A stretch of 64,000 nt of DNA from Pyxidicoccus xibeiensis (GCF_024198175.1 NZ_JAJVKV010000013.1:248001-312000), one strand, 5' to 3'. Counted from the stretch's first letter, positions 9,047 to 17,049 are shown. A program made the numbers and translations. Notes: generated by a model not told the origin, from the sequence alone.

Positions 9047-10051
9047 ATGGGTGACGTGAAAGAGCTCCACCAGCGCTGGTGCATCGCGGACGGACACGCG
9101 GACTCCCTCATGTGGAACCGCGACCTGTGTGCCCGCTCCGAAGAAGGCCATGTGGACTTCCCCCGCCTGCGGGAGGCGGGCGTGAAGCTGCAGTGCTTCA
9201 CCATCGTCACGCGGGGCTTTCCCTTCATCGGAGGCTTCCCGGTGTTCGCCGCGTGGCGGGGCTGGCCCCGCGAGGCCCGCGCCAGCGAGTGGACGCGGGC
9301 CCTCTGGCAGATTGAGCGCATGGAGGAGTTCTGCCGCCGCTCCGGGGACGCGGCGCGCATCACCACCACCGCGGCCGCGCTGGAGGACAACCTCGCCCAC
9401 GGGCGGCTGTCCGCGGTGCTGGGCGTGGAGGGGGGCCATGCCATCGAAGGGAAGGTGGAGCGGCTGGCGGAGCTGCACCGGCGCGGGGTGCGCTTCATGG
9501 GCCTCACCCACCTGTCCAACAACGACCTGGGCGGCTCCTCGTTCCCGATGATGGGCAACCGGGGGCTGACGACGCTGGGCCAGGAGGTGATGGAGGAGAT
9601 GGCCCGGCTGGGGCTGAGCGTGGACGTGGCCCACGCCTCCGAGAGCACGCTGGAGGACCTCTTCGCCCACCCCACCGTCCGGTACTTCTGCTCCCACACC
9701 GGCGTGCGGGCCGCGGGCGGCGGGTGGCGCAACCTCTCGGACGCGGCCCTGCGGCGCATCGCGGACCGGGGTGGGGTGGTGGGCATCATCTTCGCCCCCG
9801 TGTACCTGGGTGGGGACTCGGTGGATGACGTGGTCCGCCACATCGAGCACGCCGTGGACGTCATGGGCGAGGAGGGCGTGGGGTTGGGCTCGGACTATGA
9901 CGGCATGGTGCCGCTGCCCAAGGGCATGAAGGACGTCACGGACCTGCACCTGCTCACCGAGGCCCTGCTGCGCCGCCATCCGGAGTCCTGGGTGGAACGC
10001 GTCCTGGGTGGAAACTTCCGGCGTTTCTTCCAAAGGACACTGGGTGGTTGA
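9047..10051 (+). CDS. Membrane dipeptidase family (peptidase M19, renal dipeptidase-like)
   Basis: 334 aa from ATG 9047; an in-frame ATG at 8999 adds an Arg-rich leader without conservation. All the zinc-site elements of M19 dipeptidases are visible: 'DGHADS' (His17-x-Asp19), 'VEGGHAIEG' with the bridging Glu, 'VDVAHAS', 'FCSHTG' and 'LGSDYDGM'. The fold is an amidohydrolase TIM barrel that cleaves dipeptides, including D-amino-acid-containing ones. No signal peptide is seen, so it should be cytoplasmic. It follows the kinase gene by 84 bp on the same strand. Confidence 0.92.
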   Translation: MGDVKELHQRWCIADGHADSLMWNRDLCARSEEGHVDFPRLREAGVKLQCFTIVTRGFPFIGGFPVFAAWRGWPREARASEWTRALWQIERMEEFCRRSGDAARITTTAAALEDNLAHGRLSAVLGVEGGHAIEGKVERLAELHRRGVRFMGLTHLSNNDLGGSSFPMMGNRGLTTLGQEVMEEMARLGLSVDVAHASESTLEDLFAHPTVRYFCSHTGVRAAGGGWRNLSDAALRRIADRGGVVGIIFAPVYLGGDSVDDVVRHIEHAVDVMGEEGVGLGSDYDGMVPLPKGMKDVTDLHLLTEALLRRHPESWVERVLGGNFRRFFQRTLGG

Positions 10052-10087
10052 CCGGCGGCGGGACGCCCGAAATATTGGCCGGAAGTC

Positions 10088-10465
10088 ATGAACCGCTCCT
10101 TCTACGTCGCCGTGTCCCTGGTTGGCTCCTTCCTCCTCGCTGGTTGCGGCCAGAGCGCCGGAGACAGCTGCGAGGGCAGCGGCTTCATCTGTGAGGAAGA
10201 CACCCGCGCGCTGGAGTGCCGGGGCGGAGTCTGGCGGGAGATTCCCTGCAAGGGGCCGCTCGGCTGCCGTGAGTCGGACGACTCCGTGCGCTGCGACACG
10301 TCGCGCAACGCCGCCGGGGACGCCTGCGCCTCCAGCGCCGAGGGCACGGGCAGCTGCGACGAGGCGGGCAGGGCCATCCTGGAGTGCCGCCAGGGCGTGC
10401 TGGTGGAGACGGCCACCTGCTCCTCGTGCACGGAGTCGGGCGGCCAGGTGACCTGCCAGCCCTGA
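10088..10465 (+). CDS. Small cysteine-rich lipoprotein
   Basis: 125 aa. Signal peptide with lipobox 'FLLAGC' (Cys20). The mature part contains 12 or so cysteines in what look like two related copies of a roughly 45-residue unit: 'CEGSGFICEEDTRALECRGGVWREIPC' region and 'CASSAEGTGSCDEAGRAILECRQGVLVETATC' region, each with a Cys, a strand, 'LEC-R-G' and a closing Cys. Disulfide-rich exported proteins like this are common in myxobacteria and generally of unknown function. It is 36 bp after the dipeptidase gene. Confidence 0.8.
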   Translation: MNRSFYVAVSLVGSFLLAGCGQSAGDSCEGSGFICEEDTRALECRGGVWREIPCKGPLGCRESDDSVRCDTSRNAAGDACASSAEGTGSCDEAGRAILECRQGVLVETATCSSCTESGGQVTCQP

Positions 10466-10478
10466 AGTCCTGAGCCTG

Positions 10479-10529
10479 GGCGGGCCTGCTCGGGACGGGC
10501 CCGCCGGGGTGTCAGGATTCCCCGGCGGG
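10479..10529 (+). other. Two overlapping, mutually exclusive GC-rich hairpins upstream of the vWA gene
   Basis: GGCGGGCC (10479-10486) can pair with GGCCCGCC (10498-10505). CCCGCCGGGG (10500-10509) pairs perfectly with CCCCGGCGGG (10520-10529). The right arm of the first and left arm of the second overlap, so only one can form at a time. There is no T-tract after either. They lie in the 210-bp space between the Cys-rich lipoprotein gene and the TROVE-like gene and could be a Rho-type terminator, an attenuator or part of a noncoding RNA. Confidence 0.5.
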
Positions 10530-10675
10530 GCCGTGTGCTAGCCTGGGAGTGCCGCTCGCGGGACTCCGATGCGACTTCCGATTCAAGCCTTTGGAGCCTG
10601 ACCCGCTGGTCGTATCCCTCTTCCCCGAGCGGCGCTTCCGTCCCATTCCGGCTGCCCGGAGAGGAAGTGCCAACG

Positions 10676-12163
10676 ATGGCCGCGGTGATGGAGCTCCGCC
10701 TCGAGCAGGTCGCCCGCGAAGACCTGGTGATGTTCGTCAACGCGTGCTTCTCCTGCACCGGCCAGCGGGAGTTCTACGGTGACGCGCGCGGCCAGTCCGT
10801 CTCCATCGAGTTCCTGCACCAGTACATCCTGGGCAACTACCGCCGCCTCTACGCGCGCACGCTCGCGGCCGGCATCAACCACTTCAACCAGGCGCAGATC
10901 GTCCTCAACCTGCTGGCCGCCGGCAGCCCCGCCACGGTGGAGGACCGCCGGGAGGAGGGCGCCCTCATCGCCGCGACGCTGCGGGCCCTGCCGCCCCCGC
11001 GCGCCTGGCGCGTGCTGGAGTCCCTGCGCGCACGGCGCATCAACAACCGCCGTGCCCGCGCCATCGCCCGTGAGTACGTGGCGGGCCGCGCGGACCTGGC
11101 CTTCGACGCGGTGAAGTACCGCTCCAAGCTGCGCGCGACGGTGGCACATGCGCACGTGAAGCTGGAGGGAGAGCTGGGCCCATTTCTCGTCCACGGCTGG
11201 AAGAAGCGCGAGTACACCCAGCCCCTGCTGGAGGCCTTCCGCAAGGCGCACTACACGCAGGAGGCCATCTACGCGCTGCCCTACACCGTGGCCGAGGGCC
11301 TGGCGGTGAAGCACGGCATCCCCCGGGACGTGTTCCTGCGGCGAATCGAGCCGCGCCTCACGGCCGGGGAGCGGCTGCGCCTCCAGGAGTCCGCGGCGCG
11401 CTCCGGCGGCACGGCGCCCGCGGTGGACCTGGAGCGCGCCTCGCTGACGAAGCTGGCGCTCTACGTGCTGGCGCTGAAGCCGGAGGCCCGGCGCGAGCGG
11501 CGCGAGGAGCTGCACCAGGCCCTGTCGCGGTCCGCCGCGCGGGTGCTGGGCCGGGCGCCCGTGTCCCTGGGCCGGGTGGCCGCGGTGCTGGACGACAGCT
11601 ACTCCGCCTCCGGCTCCCTGGAGAAGCGCCGCCGGCCGCTGGGCGTGGCGCTGGCCGCGCACTACCTGCTGTCCGCCGCGTCCCGCGAGTACCGCGCCTT
11701 CTGGACGTGCCCGGTGGAGGACCCCGTCCTCGTCGCCGCGCGCGGGCAGTCGGACCTCGCCACGCCGCTGCTGGACGCGCTGGCCTGGGGCGCGGAGCTG
11801 GTGGTCATCGTGTCCGACGGCTACGACAACGACCCGCCGAAGGCCGTGGCCGAGCTCACGCGCGTCTTCCGCCAGAAGCTGGACCCGGCGCGCCGCACGG
11901 CGCTGGTGCATGTGAATCCGGTGTTCGACGCGGAGGAGTACGCGCCGCGCTCCTTCGGGACGGCCGTCCCCACGGTGGGTGTGCGCGAGGCGGAGGACCT
12001 GCCCACCGTGCTGGGCTTCGCGCGGTTCGCGGAGGGCGCGGCGTCGCTGGCGGAGCTCGAGAGCTACCTCTCCGCGCGCGTGCGGCAGGTGCTGGAGCGC
12101 GACGCCCGCCGGAGGCAGCGCGTGGACGGGGCCGAGCTGGCTCCGGTGGAGGAGGGCGGATGA
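10676..12163 (+). CDS. TROVE-like helical domain plus von Willebrand A domain protein (Ro60-like)
   Basis: 495 aa from ATG 10676, with a GGAGAGGAAG ribosome site. Residues 1-290 are all helical, with segments such as 'INHFNQAQIVLNLLAAG' and 'SLRARRINNRRARAIAREY', like the HEAT-type RNA-binding ring of Ro60/Rsr TROVE proteins; this part is recognised by pattern, not by a decisive motif. Residues 300-450 form a vWA domain with a complete MIDAS: Asp306-x-Ser308-x-Ser310, Thr363 in 'SDLATPLLDAL' and Asp381 in 'VVIVSDGYDND'. Bacterial Ro60 relatives bind Y-type RNAs and work in RNA quality control. Its stop overlaps the next gene as ATGA, so the two are made together. Confidence 0.65.
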   Translation: MAAVMELRLEQVAREDLVMFVNACFSCTGQREFYGDARGQSVSIEFLHQYILGNYRRLYARTLAAGINHFNQAQIVLNLLAAGSPATVEDRREEGALIAATLRALPPPRAWRVLESLRARRINNRRARAIAREYVAGRADLAFDAVKYRSKLRATVAHAHVKLEGELGPFLVHGWKKREYTQPLLEAFRKAHYTQEAIYALPYTVAEGLAVKHGIPRDVFLRRIEPRLTAGERLRLQESAARSGGTAPAVDLERASLTKLALYVLALKPEARRERREELHQALSRSAARVLGRAPVSLGRVAAVLDDSYSASGSLEKRRRPLGVALAAHYLLSAASREYRAFWTCPVEDPVLVAARGQSDLATPLLDALAWGAELVVIVSDGYDNDPPKAVAELTRVFRQKLDPARRTALVHVNPVFDAEEYAPRSFGTAVPTVGVREAEDLPTVLGFARFAEGAASLAELESYLSARVRQVLERDARRRQRVDGAELAPVEEGG

Positions 12164-13332
12164 AGGCGGATGCACGACTCCTCCAGCGGCTGGAGCCCGC
12201 CGGGCTGCGGCTGGCGCCGTCCCAGGTCTGGGCTGGCATCCGCCTGGTGCCGGTGCTGCGCGACACCGTGCGCAGCGACCTGCGCTTCGCGCGGCGGACG
12301 TACGATGACGCCTTCACGGTGGTGTCATTGGACGGCGAGCTGCAGGCACCCGGCCTCGAGTACTGCTCGTACATTCCCCATGGCATGGTGGTGAGCTGGG
12401 CCAACAAGCAGGCCGATGCCGTCTTCGGCACGCAGCTCCACGCCCCGGATGGGAAGCGCGTGAAGGTGGGCCCCTTCTCCGTCCGCCTGCTGCACCGCAT
12501 GGTGCACCGCGAGGACCGCCACCAGCTGCGCATGCTGCCGCTGCACCTGGCCATGGAGGGCTTCCTGGCGCTGCACTTCGGAGGGCCGGACGTCGCGTGG
12601 TCGGAGTACTCGCGCCAGGCGTTGTCCCACGGGCTGAGTCCCCGCTTCGAGAGCTCGGTGCCGGGGTGGGCCAGCTCCGCGCTCGACGGCGCGCTGCGCA
12701 CCTTCGAGATTCACGAGAATCAGGTGGGGCTGCTGCTGTTCAACGCGGACGTGCTGCTGTCCGCCTTCGTGGTGGCCCACCCGGAGGACTACCGCGCGCT
12801 GCACCGCCCGCTGCTGGAGGATTTCTACGGGGACCTGCTCCTCCAGTACGGCTTCCTCGGTGGGGCGCCGGAGCTGGAGGTGCGCCTGGACGACTCGCGC
12901 GTCGCCAGCGTGGAGGACCTGCGCGCAGAGGTGTCGCGCATGCGGACGGACTGGGCGGACTTCCATGGCTTCATGGCCGGAGCGCTCTTCGGTGCCGAGG
13001 TGTCGTCCGAGCGCATCTACGACGCCGGCCCGTTCCTCCTCCAGCGCTTCCACACGAGCCTGCGTCCCTCGGAGGAGAACCACCTGGGCGAGGCCATCGT
13101 CGCGGAGGACGGCGCGCTGATGTACCTCAAGACGTACCGGCTCTCCGCGGCGCAGACGCGGCGGGCCTACCTGCTCCAGCAGCTCGCGAGCGCGGGCTGG
13201 AAGCTGGCGGACGCGGCCGAGCGCCTCGGCGCCACCCAGGACGACCTGGTCGTCCGCCTGGACAACGCCGGCTTCGGCTACCTCCTCAAGGAGCACGTCC
13301 TCGAGGAGGCCCGGCGGCGGCAGCGGCGCTGA
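12160..13332 (+). CDS. ARPP-2-like protein with C-terminal helix-turn-helix
   Basis: 390 aa, starting in the ATGA overlap with the TROVE-like/vWA gene. The N-terminal 'GLRLAPSQVWAGIRLVPVLR' and following beta-rich region match my recollection of the ARPP-2 domain, reported as an operon partner of TROVE/vWA proteins in predicted RNA-processing systems; this is from memory and needs a profile search. The middle holds hydrophobic strands ('QVGLLLFNADVLLSAFVV'). Residues about 340-385 ('RRAYLLQQLASAGWKL', 'ADAAERLGATQDDLVVRL') look like a Fis/HTH_8-type DNA-binding helix-turn-helix. Its stop is 6 bp from the convergent peroxidase gene's end. Confidence 0.55.
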   Translation: MKADARLLQRLEPAGLRLAPSQVWAGIRLVPVLRDTVRSDLRFARRTYDDAFTVVSLDGELQAPGLEYCSYIPHGMVVSWANKQADAVFGTQLHAPDGKRVKVGPFSVRLLHRMVHREDRHQLRMLPLHLAMEGFLALHFGGPDVAWSEYSRQALSHGLSPRFESSVPGWASSALDGALRTFEIHENQVGLLLFNADVLLSAFVVAHPEDYRALHRPLLEDFYGDLLLQYGFLGGAPELEVRLDDSRVASVEDLRAEVSRMRTDWADFHGFMAGALFGAEVSSERIYDAGPFLLQRFHTSLRPSEENHLGEAIVAEDGALMYLKTYRLSAAQTRRAYLLQQLASAGWKLADAAERLGATQDDLVVRLDNAGFGYLLKEHVLEEARRRQRR

Positions 13333-13338
13333 GGGCCG

Positions 13339-13962
13339 CTATTCCTTCGGCGGTTCCTTCGGAGGCTCTGGCGGCGCGTAGCCACCCGGGGCCATGCGCT
13401 TGCCCATCCGCTGGTACGCCTCCGCGGACATGCCCTGGACGCCGGTGCCGTCAATCCAGCGGTTGTAGAAGTTGAAGAGGGCGCAGACGCTGACGGCGTC
13501 GTAGATGGCCTCGTCCGTCCAGCCTGCCGCCTTCAAGCGGCCGATGTCCTCCCGGCCCACCTCCGACGAGCGGTGGTTGAGCGTGTCCACGAAGGCGAAC
13601 AGCGCCTTCTCGGCGTCGGAGATGGGGGCCGAGCCCACGTCGTCCAGCACCGCGTTCACCACTTCCGCGCTGCCCAGCAGTTCCGCCGCGACCGCGGCGT
13701 GAGAGCCCATTCAAAATCGACATTCGTTGCCGCGTGACGTGTACGCGGCGATGAGCTCCCGCAGGCCGGCGGACAGCGGAGAGGGGCCTCGCATCACCTC
13801 GTGGGTGAAGCGGGACAGGGCCTCCGTCATCTTCGGCTTGTATGCGAACAGGTGCCAGATCTGCGGAACCGGAGCGCCCGCCTCACGGGCCATGCGAATC
13901 ATCCGGCCGTAGTGGCCGTCGGACTCGTGGTCCTCCACGTCCTTCAGGTACATGCGTTCCAC
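13339..13962 (-). CDS. AhpD-like peroxidase-related protein, probable selenoprotein (in-frame UGA at residue 84)
   Basis: Two adjacent ORFs, 13962-13714 and 13710-13339, are in the same frame and separated only by TGA at 13713-13711. Read through, they give one 207-aa carboxymuconolactone decarboxylase/AhpD-family protein ('SPLSAGLRELIAAYTSRGNE', then C-R-F-U-M-G-S-H). The AhpD signature is E-x11-C-x2-C-x3-H; here Glu69, Cys81, UGA84 and His88 fit it exactly, with UGA replacing the second Cys. A SECIS-like hairpin follows at the expected distance. The GTG start at 13962 has AGGAG upstream. Relatives reduce peroxides through a CxxC pair. If UGA were a stop, both halves would be useless, so a sequencing error or Cys-to-stop mutation is the main alternative. 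The tail is Pro/Glu/Lys-rich. Confidence 0.8.
13684..13713 (-). promoter_or_regulatory. Putative bacterial SECIS element directly after the in-frame UGA
   Basis: Downstream of UGA (13713-13711) the mRNA has an 11-nt spacer, then the stem CGCCGC/GCGGCG (13699-13694 with 13689-13684) closing on the tetraloop GGUC (13693-13690). The loop begins 17 nt after UGA. In the well-studied E. coli fdhF SECIS the apical loop also contains GGUC and begins about 18 nt after UGA; the loop G-U is contacted by SelB. Confidence 0.65.
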
Positions 13963-14032
13963 GGTGTCTCTCCTGGGGGCTGGCGGACTCCGCCCGATGC
14001 TCGCACGGCGTGGAGGCCGCGGCCAGCACGGC

Positions 14033-14815
14033 TCAGAGCGACGACAGGAAGCCGTCCAGCACTGAGTTGAACCGCTCCGGCTGCTCCTGGTTGGACAGGT
14101 GGCCGGCGCCGGGAATCACCTCCAGCCGCGCGCCGGACACGAGGTCCGCCATGGCCCTGGCCTTCTCCAGCGGCGTAATCGCGTCGTGCTCGCCCACCAC
14201 CACCAGCGCCGGGCCGGCGTAGCGCGCCAGCATGTCCTTGCTGTCCGGCCGAAGCGCCATGCCCCGCTGGGCCGCGGCGACGCCGGCCTTCGAGGCCGTG
14301 CGCATCATCGCCGCCACCTCGCGGCCCGCCGGTGAGTCCGGGCCCGAGGCCACCAGCTTCGGCAGGAGCGTCTGGACGAGGGGCTCCACGCCCTGCTCCA
14401 GCGCCTCCTTCGCGGAGGCCTCCCGCCGTGCCTTGCCCGCCTCGTCGTCCGCGGTGGCCTGGGTGTCCACGAGCACCAGCCCGCGCACCCGGCCCGCGTC
14501 CTCGCGCAGCAGGGCCATGGCCGCGTAGCCGCCCATGGACACGCCGCCCACCACCACCGAGTCGAGCTTCAGCGAATCCAGCAGCGCCAGCGCATCCCCG
14601 GCGATGCGAGACATCTCCGTGGGCCCGTCACCGAGCCCGCTCTGCCCGAACCCGCGGAGGTCCGGGACGATGAAGCGGTAGCGGCCCGACAGCGCCTTCA
14701 CCTGCGCGTCGAACGCGCCGCCATGGAGGGGAAACGCGTGCAGCAGCAGGACGGGAATCCCCTGGCCCTCGTCCCGGTAGTGCAGGGGGACTCCATCCAC
14801 GGTGACGGTCAGCAT
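14033..14815 (-). CDS. Alpha/beta hydrolase (esterase/lactonase-like)
   Basis: 260 aa. The ATG at 14815 is preceded by GGAGGAAG. Canonical alpha/beta-hydrolase motifs are present: oxyanion-hole 'LLLHAFPLHGGAF', 'FIVPDLRGFGQS', nucleophile elbow 'GVSMGG' (G-x-S-x-G), acid 'VVVGEHDAITP' and catalytic His in 'IPGAGHLSNQEQP'. This combination resembles 3-oxoadipate enol-lactonase and related small esterases, but the substrate is not predictable. Cytoplasmic; 19 bp after the CorA gene on the same strand, so they may be cotranscribed. Confidence 0.9.
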   Translation of the reverse strand: MLTVTVDGVPLHYRDEGQGIPVLLLHAFPLHGGAFDAQVKALSGRYRFIVPDLRGFGQSGLGDGPTEMSRIAGDALALLDSLKLDSVVVGGVSMGGYAAMALLREDAGRVRGLVLVDTQATADDEAGKARREASAKEALEQGVEPLVQTLLPKLVASGPDSPAGREVAAMMRTASKAGVAAAQRGMALRPDSKDMLARYAGPALVVVGEHDAITPLEKARAMADLVSGARLEVIPGAGHLSNQEQPERFNSVLDGFLSSL

Positions 14816-14834
14816 GGTCTTCCTCCGCGAGTCG

Positions 14835-15779
14835 TCAGAGCCACTGCTTGTGCTTGAACCAGAGGACGAGCGCCACCGGGAACCCGATGATGGTCGCCCA
14901 CATCGCGTAATAGAAGCCCCGGGTCGACAGGGCCTCGAAGTTCTGCCCGAAGAAGCCGACGATGAACGACAGCGGCAGGAAGAGGGTGGAGAAGATGGTG
15001 AGCTGCTTGGTGATGTCGTTCGTCTTGTTGGCCACCATGGAGAGGTAGCCATCAATCACGTTGCCCACGATGTCGCGGCCCGCGTCGATCTGCTCGTACA
15101 GCCGCACCAGGTGGTCGTACACGTCGCGGAAGTAGAGCGTGGACTTGTCGCTGATGTTGGTGATGCCCCGCCGCGACAGCTGCCCCACCACGTCCCGCTG
15201 GGGCGACAGCACCCGGCGGAACGTCACCAGCATGCGCTTCATCGCGAAGATGCGCTGGAGCTGCGCCTTGTCCACCTTGTCGAAGATGGCAATCTCCAGG
15301 TCCTCCAGCTCGTCGCTGAACGCGTCCAGGATGGGGAACTGCGCGTCCACCAACCCGTCCGACAGCATGTAGAGGACGAAGTCGGTGCCCCGCTCCAGCG
15401 TCGCCTTCGGGTCCTCCTTCACTCGCTTGAGGACCGCCTCGAAGCCCACGAAGGGCAGCTCGTGGACGCTGATCAGCCATTCCTGGGCGAGGAAGAAGTG
15501 GTGCTCATGCAGCGTGAGGTCGCACACGTCCTTGCTGGCGGTGGTGAAGCCCTGGAGGACGATGAACTGGTGGTTGGGGTATTCCTCCAGCTTGGGGCGC
15601 TGATCCAGGTGGAGGCAGTCCTCCACGGCCAGCTTGTGCAGGCCGAACCGCTCCGCCACCCGGCTCATCTCCTCCTCGGTCGGCTGCTGCACGTCGACCC
15701 ACTTCCGACCCTCCTGCGAGAGGAGCTCCTCCCCCCCGCTGACCACCTGACCGTCTTTCAACAGACAGACCTGGATCAT
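14835..15779 (-). CDS. CorA-family divalent cation transporter with a GQN signature
   Basis: 314 aa, typical CorA length. The N-terminal alpha/beta funnel domain ('WVDVQQPTEEEMSRVAERFGLH', 'EDCLHLDQRPKLEEYPNH') leads to a long stalk helix ('RIFAMKRMLVTFRRVLSPQRDVV') and two C-terminal transmembrane helices, 'LTIFSTLFLPLSFIVGFFGQNF' and 'AMWATIIGFPVALVLWFKHKQ'. The pore-entrance motif normally Gly-Met-Asn is Gly-Gln-Asn here (residues 278-280), placing it among the variant CorA/ZntB-like proteins. Likely transports Mg2+, Co2+, Zn2+ or similar as a pentamer in the inner membrane. Confidence 0.9.
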   Translation of the reverse strand: MIQVCLLKDGQVVSGGEELLSQEGRKWVDVQQPTEEEMSRVAERFGLHKLAVEDCLHLDQRPKLEEYPNHQFIVLQGFTTASKDVCDLTLHEHHFFLAQEWLISVHELPFVGFEAVLKRVKEDPKATLERGTDFVLYMLSDGLVDAQFPILDAFSDELEDLEIAIFDKVDKAQLQRIFAMKRMLVTFRRVLSPQRDVVGQLSRRGITNISDKSTLYFRDVYDHLVRLYEQIDAGRDIVGNVIDGYLSMVANKTNDITKQLTIFSTLFLPLSFIVGFFGQNFEALSTRGFYYAMWATIIGFPVALVLWFKHKQWL

Positions 15780-15783
15780 CCCG

Positions 15784-15854
15784 TAGCACTCCCCAAGAGG
15801 CGGCCCTGCCTGAAACCGAGTGCTAGAACTCCCCCGCGCGGAAGTCGAGCGCTA
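15784..15854. repeat. Inverted/direct octamer repeats in the CorA divergent promoter region
   Basis: TAGCACTC at 15784-15791 is the exact inverse of GAGTGCTA at 15818-15825, and GAGCGCTA at 15847-15854 repeats the latter with one change, 29 bp further on. They fill the 82-bp gap between the divergent CorA gene and the 15862 gene, and could be regulator-binding sites. Confidence 0.4.
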
Positions 15855-15861
15855 GTAGAGT

Positions 15862-17049
15862 GTGCGTCCCGTGTCCGAAGCCGCTGATACCACCCTGGCC
15901 TCCCTGTCTCCGAGGCTCGAAGAGATCCTCCAGACCCTCCCCGACCGTGCGTTCGCCGGCCGGCTGCGAAAGGTGTATGCCGCCGCGGCCCAGGCCATTG
16001 CCCGGCTGAGCGACCTGGACCTGGTGAAGTACGAGACGCCCATCGTGGACTCGTCTCCCGACCTGTCGCTGTGGGAGGAGATGGCGCCCGTCATCCGCGA
16101 CACGGTGATGGACGTCAACGCGCTGCTCAACGTCATCCGCGAGCAGTTCCCGGTGCAGCCGCTGGGCGGCATCGCGGACACGGTGAGCCGGGCGGCGAAC
16201 GAGGCCGGCCCGGCCCTGGACGGCGTGGATGACCCCTCCGGCCTGCTCCAGGAGGCGATGCACCAGCTCGCGCAGGGCGTCACCCAGCTGGGCGAGGCCA
16301 TGCGCAACCCGTCGGTGGTGAGCGACCGGTGGACGCTGCTCTCGGAAATCCAGCGCTTCCGGGCCCGCTTCCGCGAGCAGATGAGCAACCTCGTCTATGA
16401 GTCGGTGAGCACCTTCGGCGAGGTGACGCGCGCCCAGGTGGTGCCCGGCTACGAGGCGGAGGTGAAGGCGGCGGTGACGGTGCGTGCCATCACCTCCGAC
16501 CTGGCCCGCATCATCGCCGCGCGGCTCAAGAAGGTGCGCGACGCGGAGCCCGAGGACGTGCAGTGGAACGCGCAGCAGCTCCAGACGGAGCTGGACGCCT
16601 TCGGCCGCACGGCCGCGTACCGGAACCTGCGCGCGCAGGACAAGCGCCACATCGTGGAGATGCGCGCGGAGGTGGGCCGGCTGTCCATCCTCCCCAACCC
16701 CGGCAGGGTGGACCTGGTCACGGTGGTGGAGGAGCTGGAGGCCTTCGTGCGCGGCCTGTCGGGGGTGAACAACCGGCAGGTGCTCATCATCCATGACCGC
16801 GAGGTCTGGGCCTCCTGCGGCGTGAGGCTGGAGCGCGCGCTGTCGCTGCTGGGCTCGGACCCCGCGGGGGCCGCCCGGGCGCTGGCGGAGGCGGCCGGCA
16901 GCGCCCAGTCCCTCTACGGACGGGACTCGGAGCTGGACGCCTTCCTGCGCAAGGCGCGCAAGCTGCAGATTGCCCAGCTCTCCGGGCCGGAGCTGCGCTC
17001 CACCATCGAGACGTTCCAGGGCCTGCTGGCCCAGCTGGACGTGATGTGA
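15862..17049 (+). CDS. Uncharacterised alpha-helical protein
   Basis: 395 aa (GTG 15862; GTG 15871 is equally possible and no strong ribosome site separates them). I do not recognise a family. The sequence is predicted almost wholly helical, acidic and without membrane segments or a signal: 'LEEILQTLPDRAFAGRLRKVYAAAAQAIARLSDLD', then amphipathic stretches and 'QVLIIHDREVWASCGVRLERALSLL' near the end (quoted in shorter pieces by region). It overlaps the following HAD phosphatase gene by one base (TGATG), implying coordinated translation. Divergent from corA. Confidence 0.75.
   Translation: MRPVSEAADTTLASLSPRLEEILQTLPDRAFAGRLRKVYAAAAQAIARLSDLDLVKYETPIVDSSPDLSLWEEMAPVIRDTVMDVNALLNVIREQFPVQPLGGIADTVSRAANEAGPALDGVDDPSGLLQEAMHQLAQGVTQLGEAMRNPSVVSDRWTLLSEIQRFRARFREQMSNLVYESVSTFGEVTRAQVVPGYEAEVKAAVTVRAITSDLARIIAARLKKVRDAEPEDVQWNAQQLQTELDAFGRTAAYRNLRAQDKRHIVEMRAEVGRLSILPNPGRVDLVTVVEELEAFVRGLSGVNNRQVLIIHDREVWASCGVRLERALSLLGSDPAGAARALAEAAGSAQSLYGRDSELDAFLRKARKLQIAQLSGPELRSTIETFQGLLAQLDVM

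Noticed and set aside
13339..13962. Two separate small genes, or a pseudogene split by a nonsense codon
   Set aside because: The frame is unbroken, the stop falls exactly on a catalytic Cys position, the first half starts with a good ribosome site, and a SECIS-like hairpin follows; selenocysteine explains all of this better.
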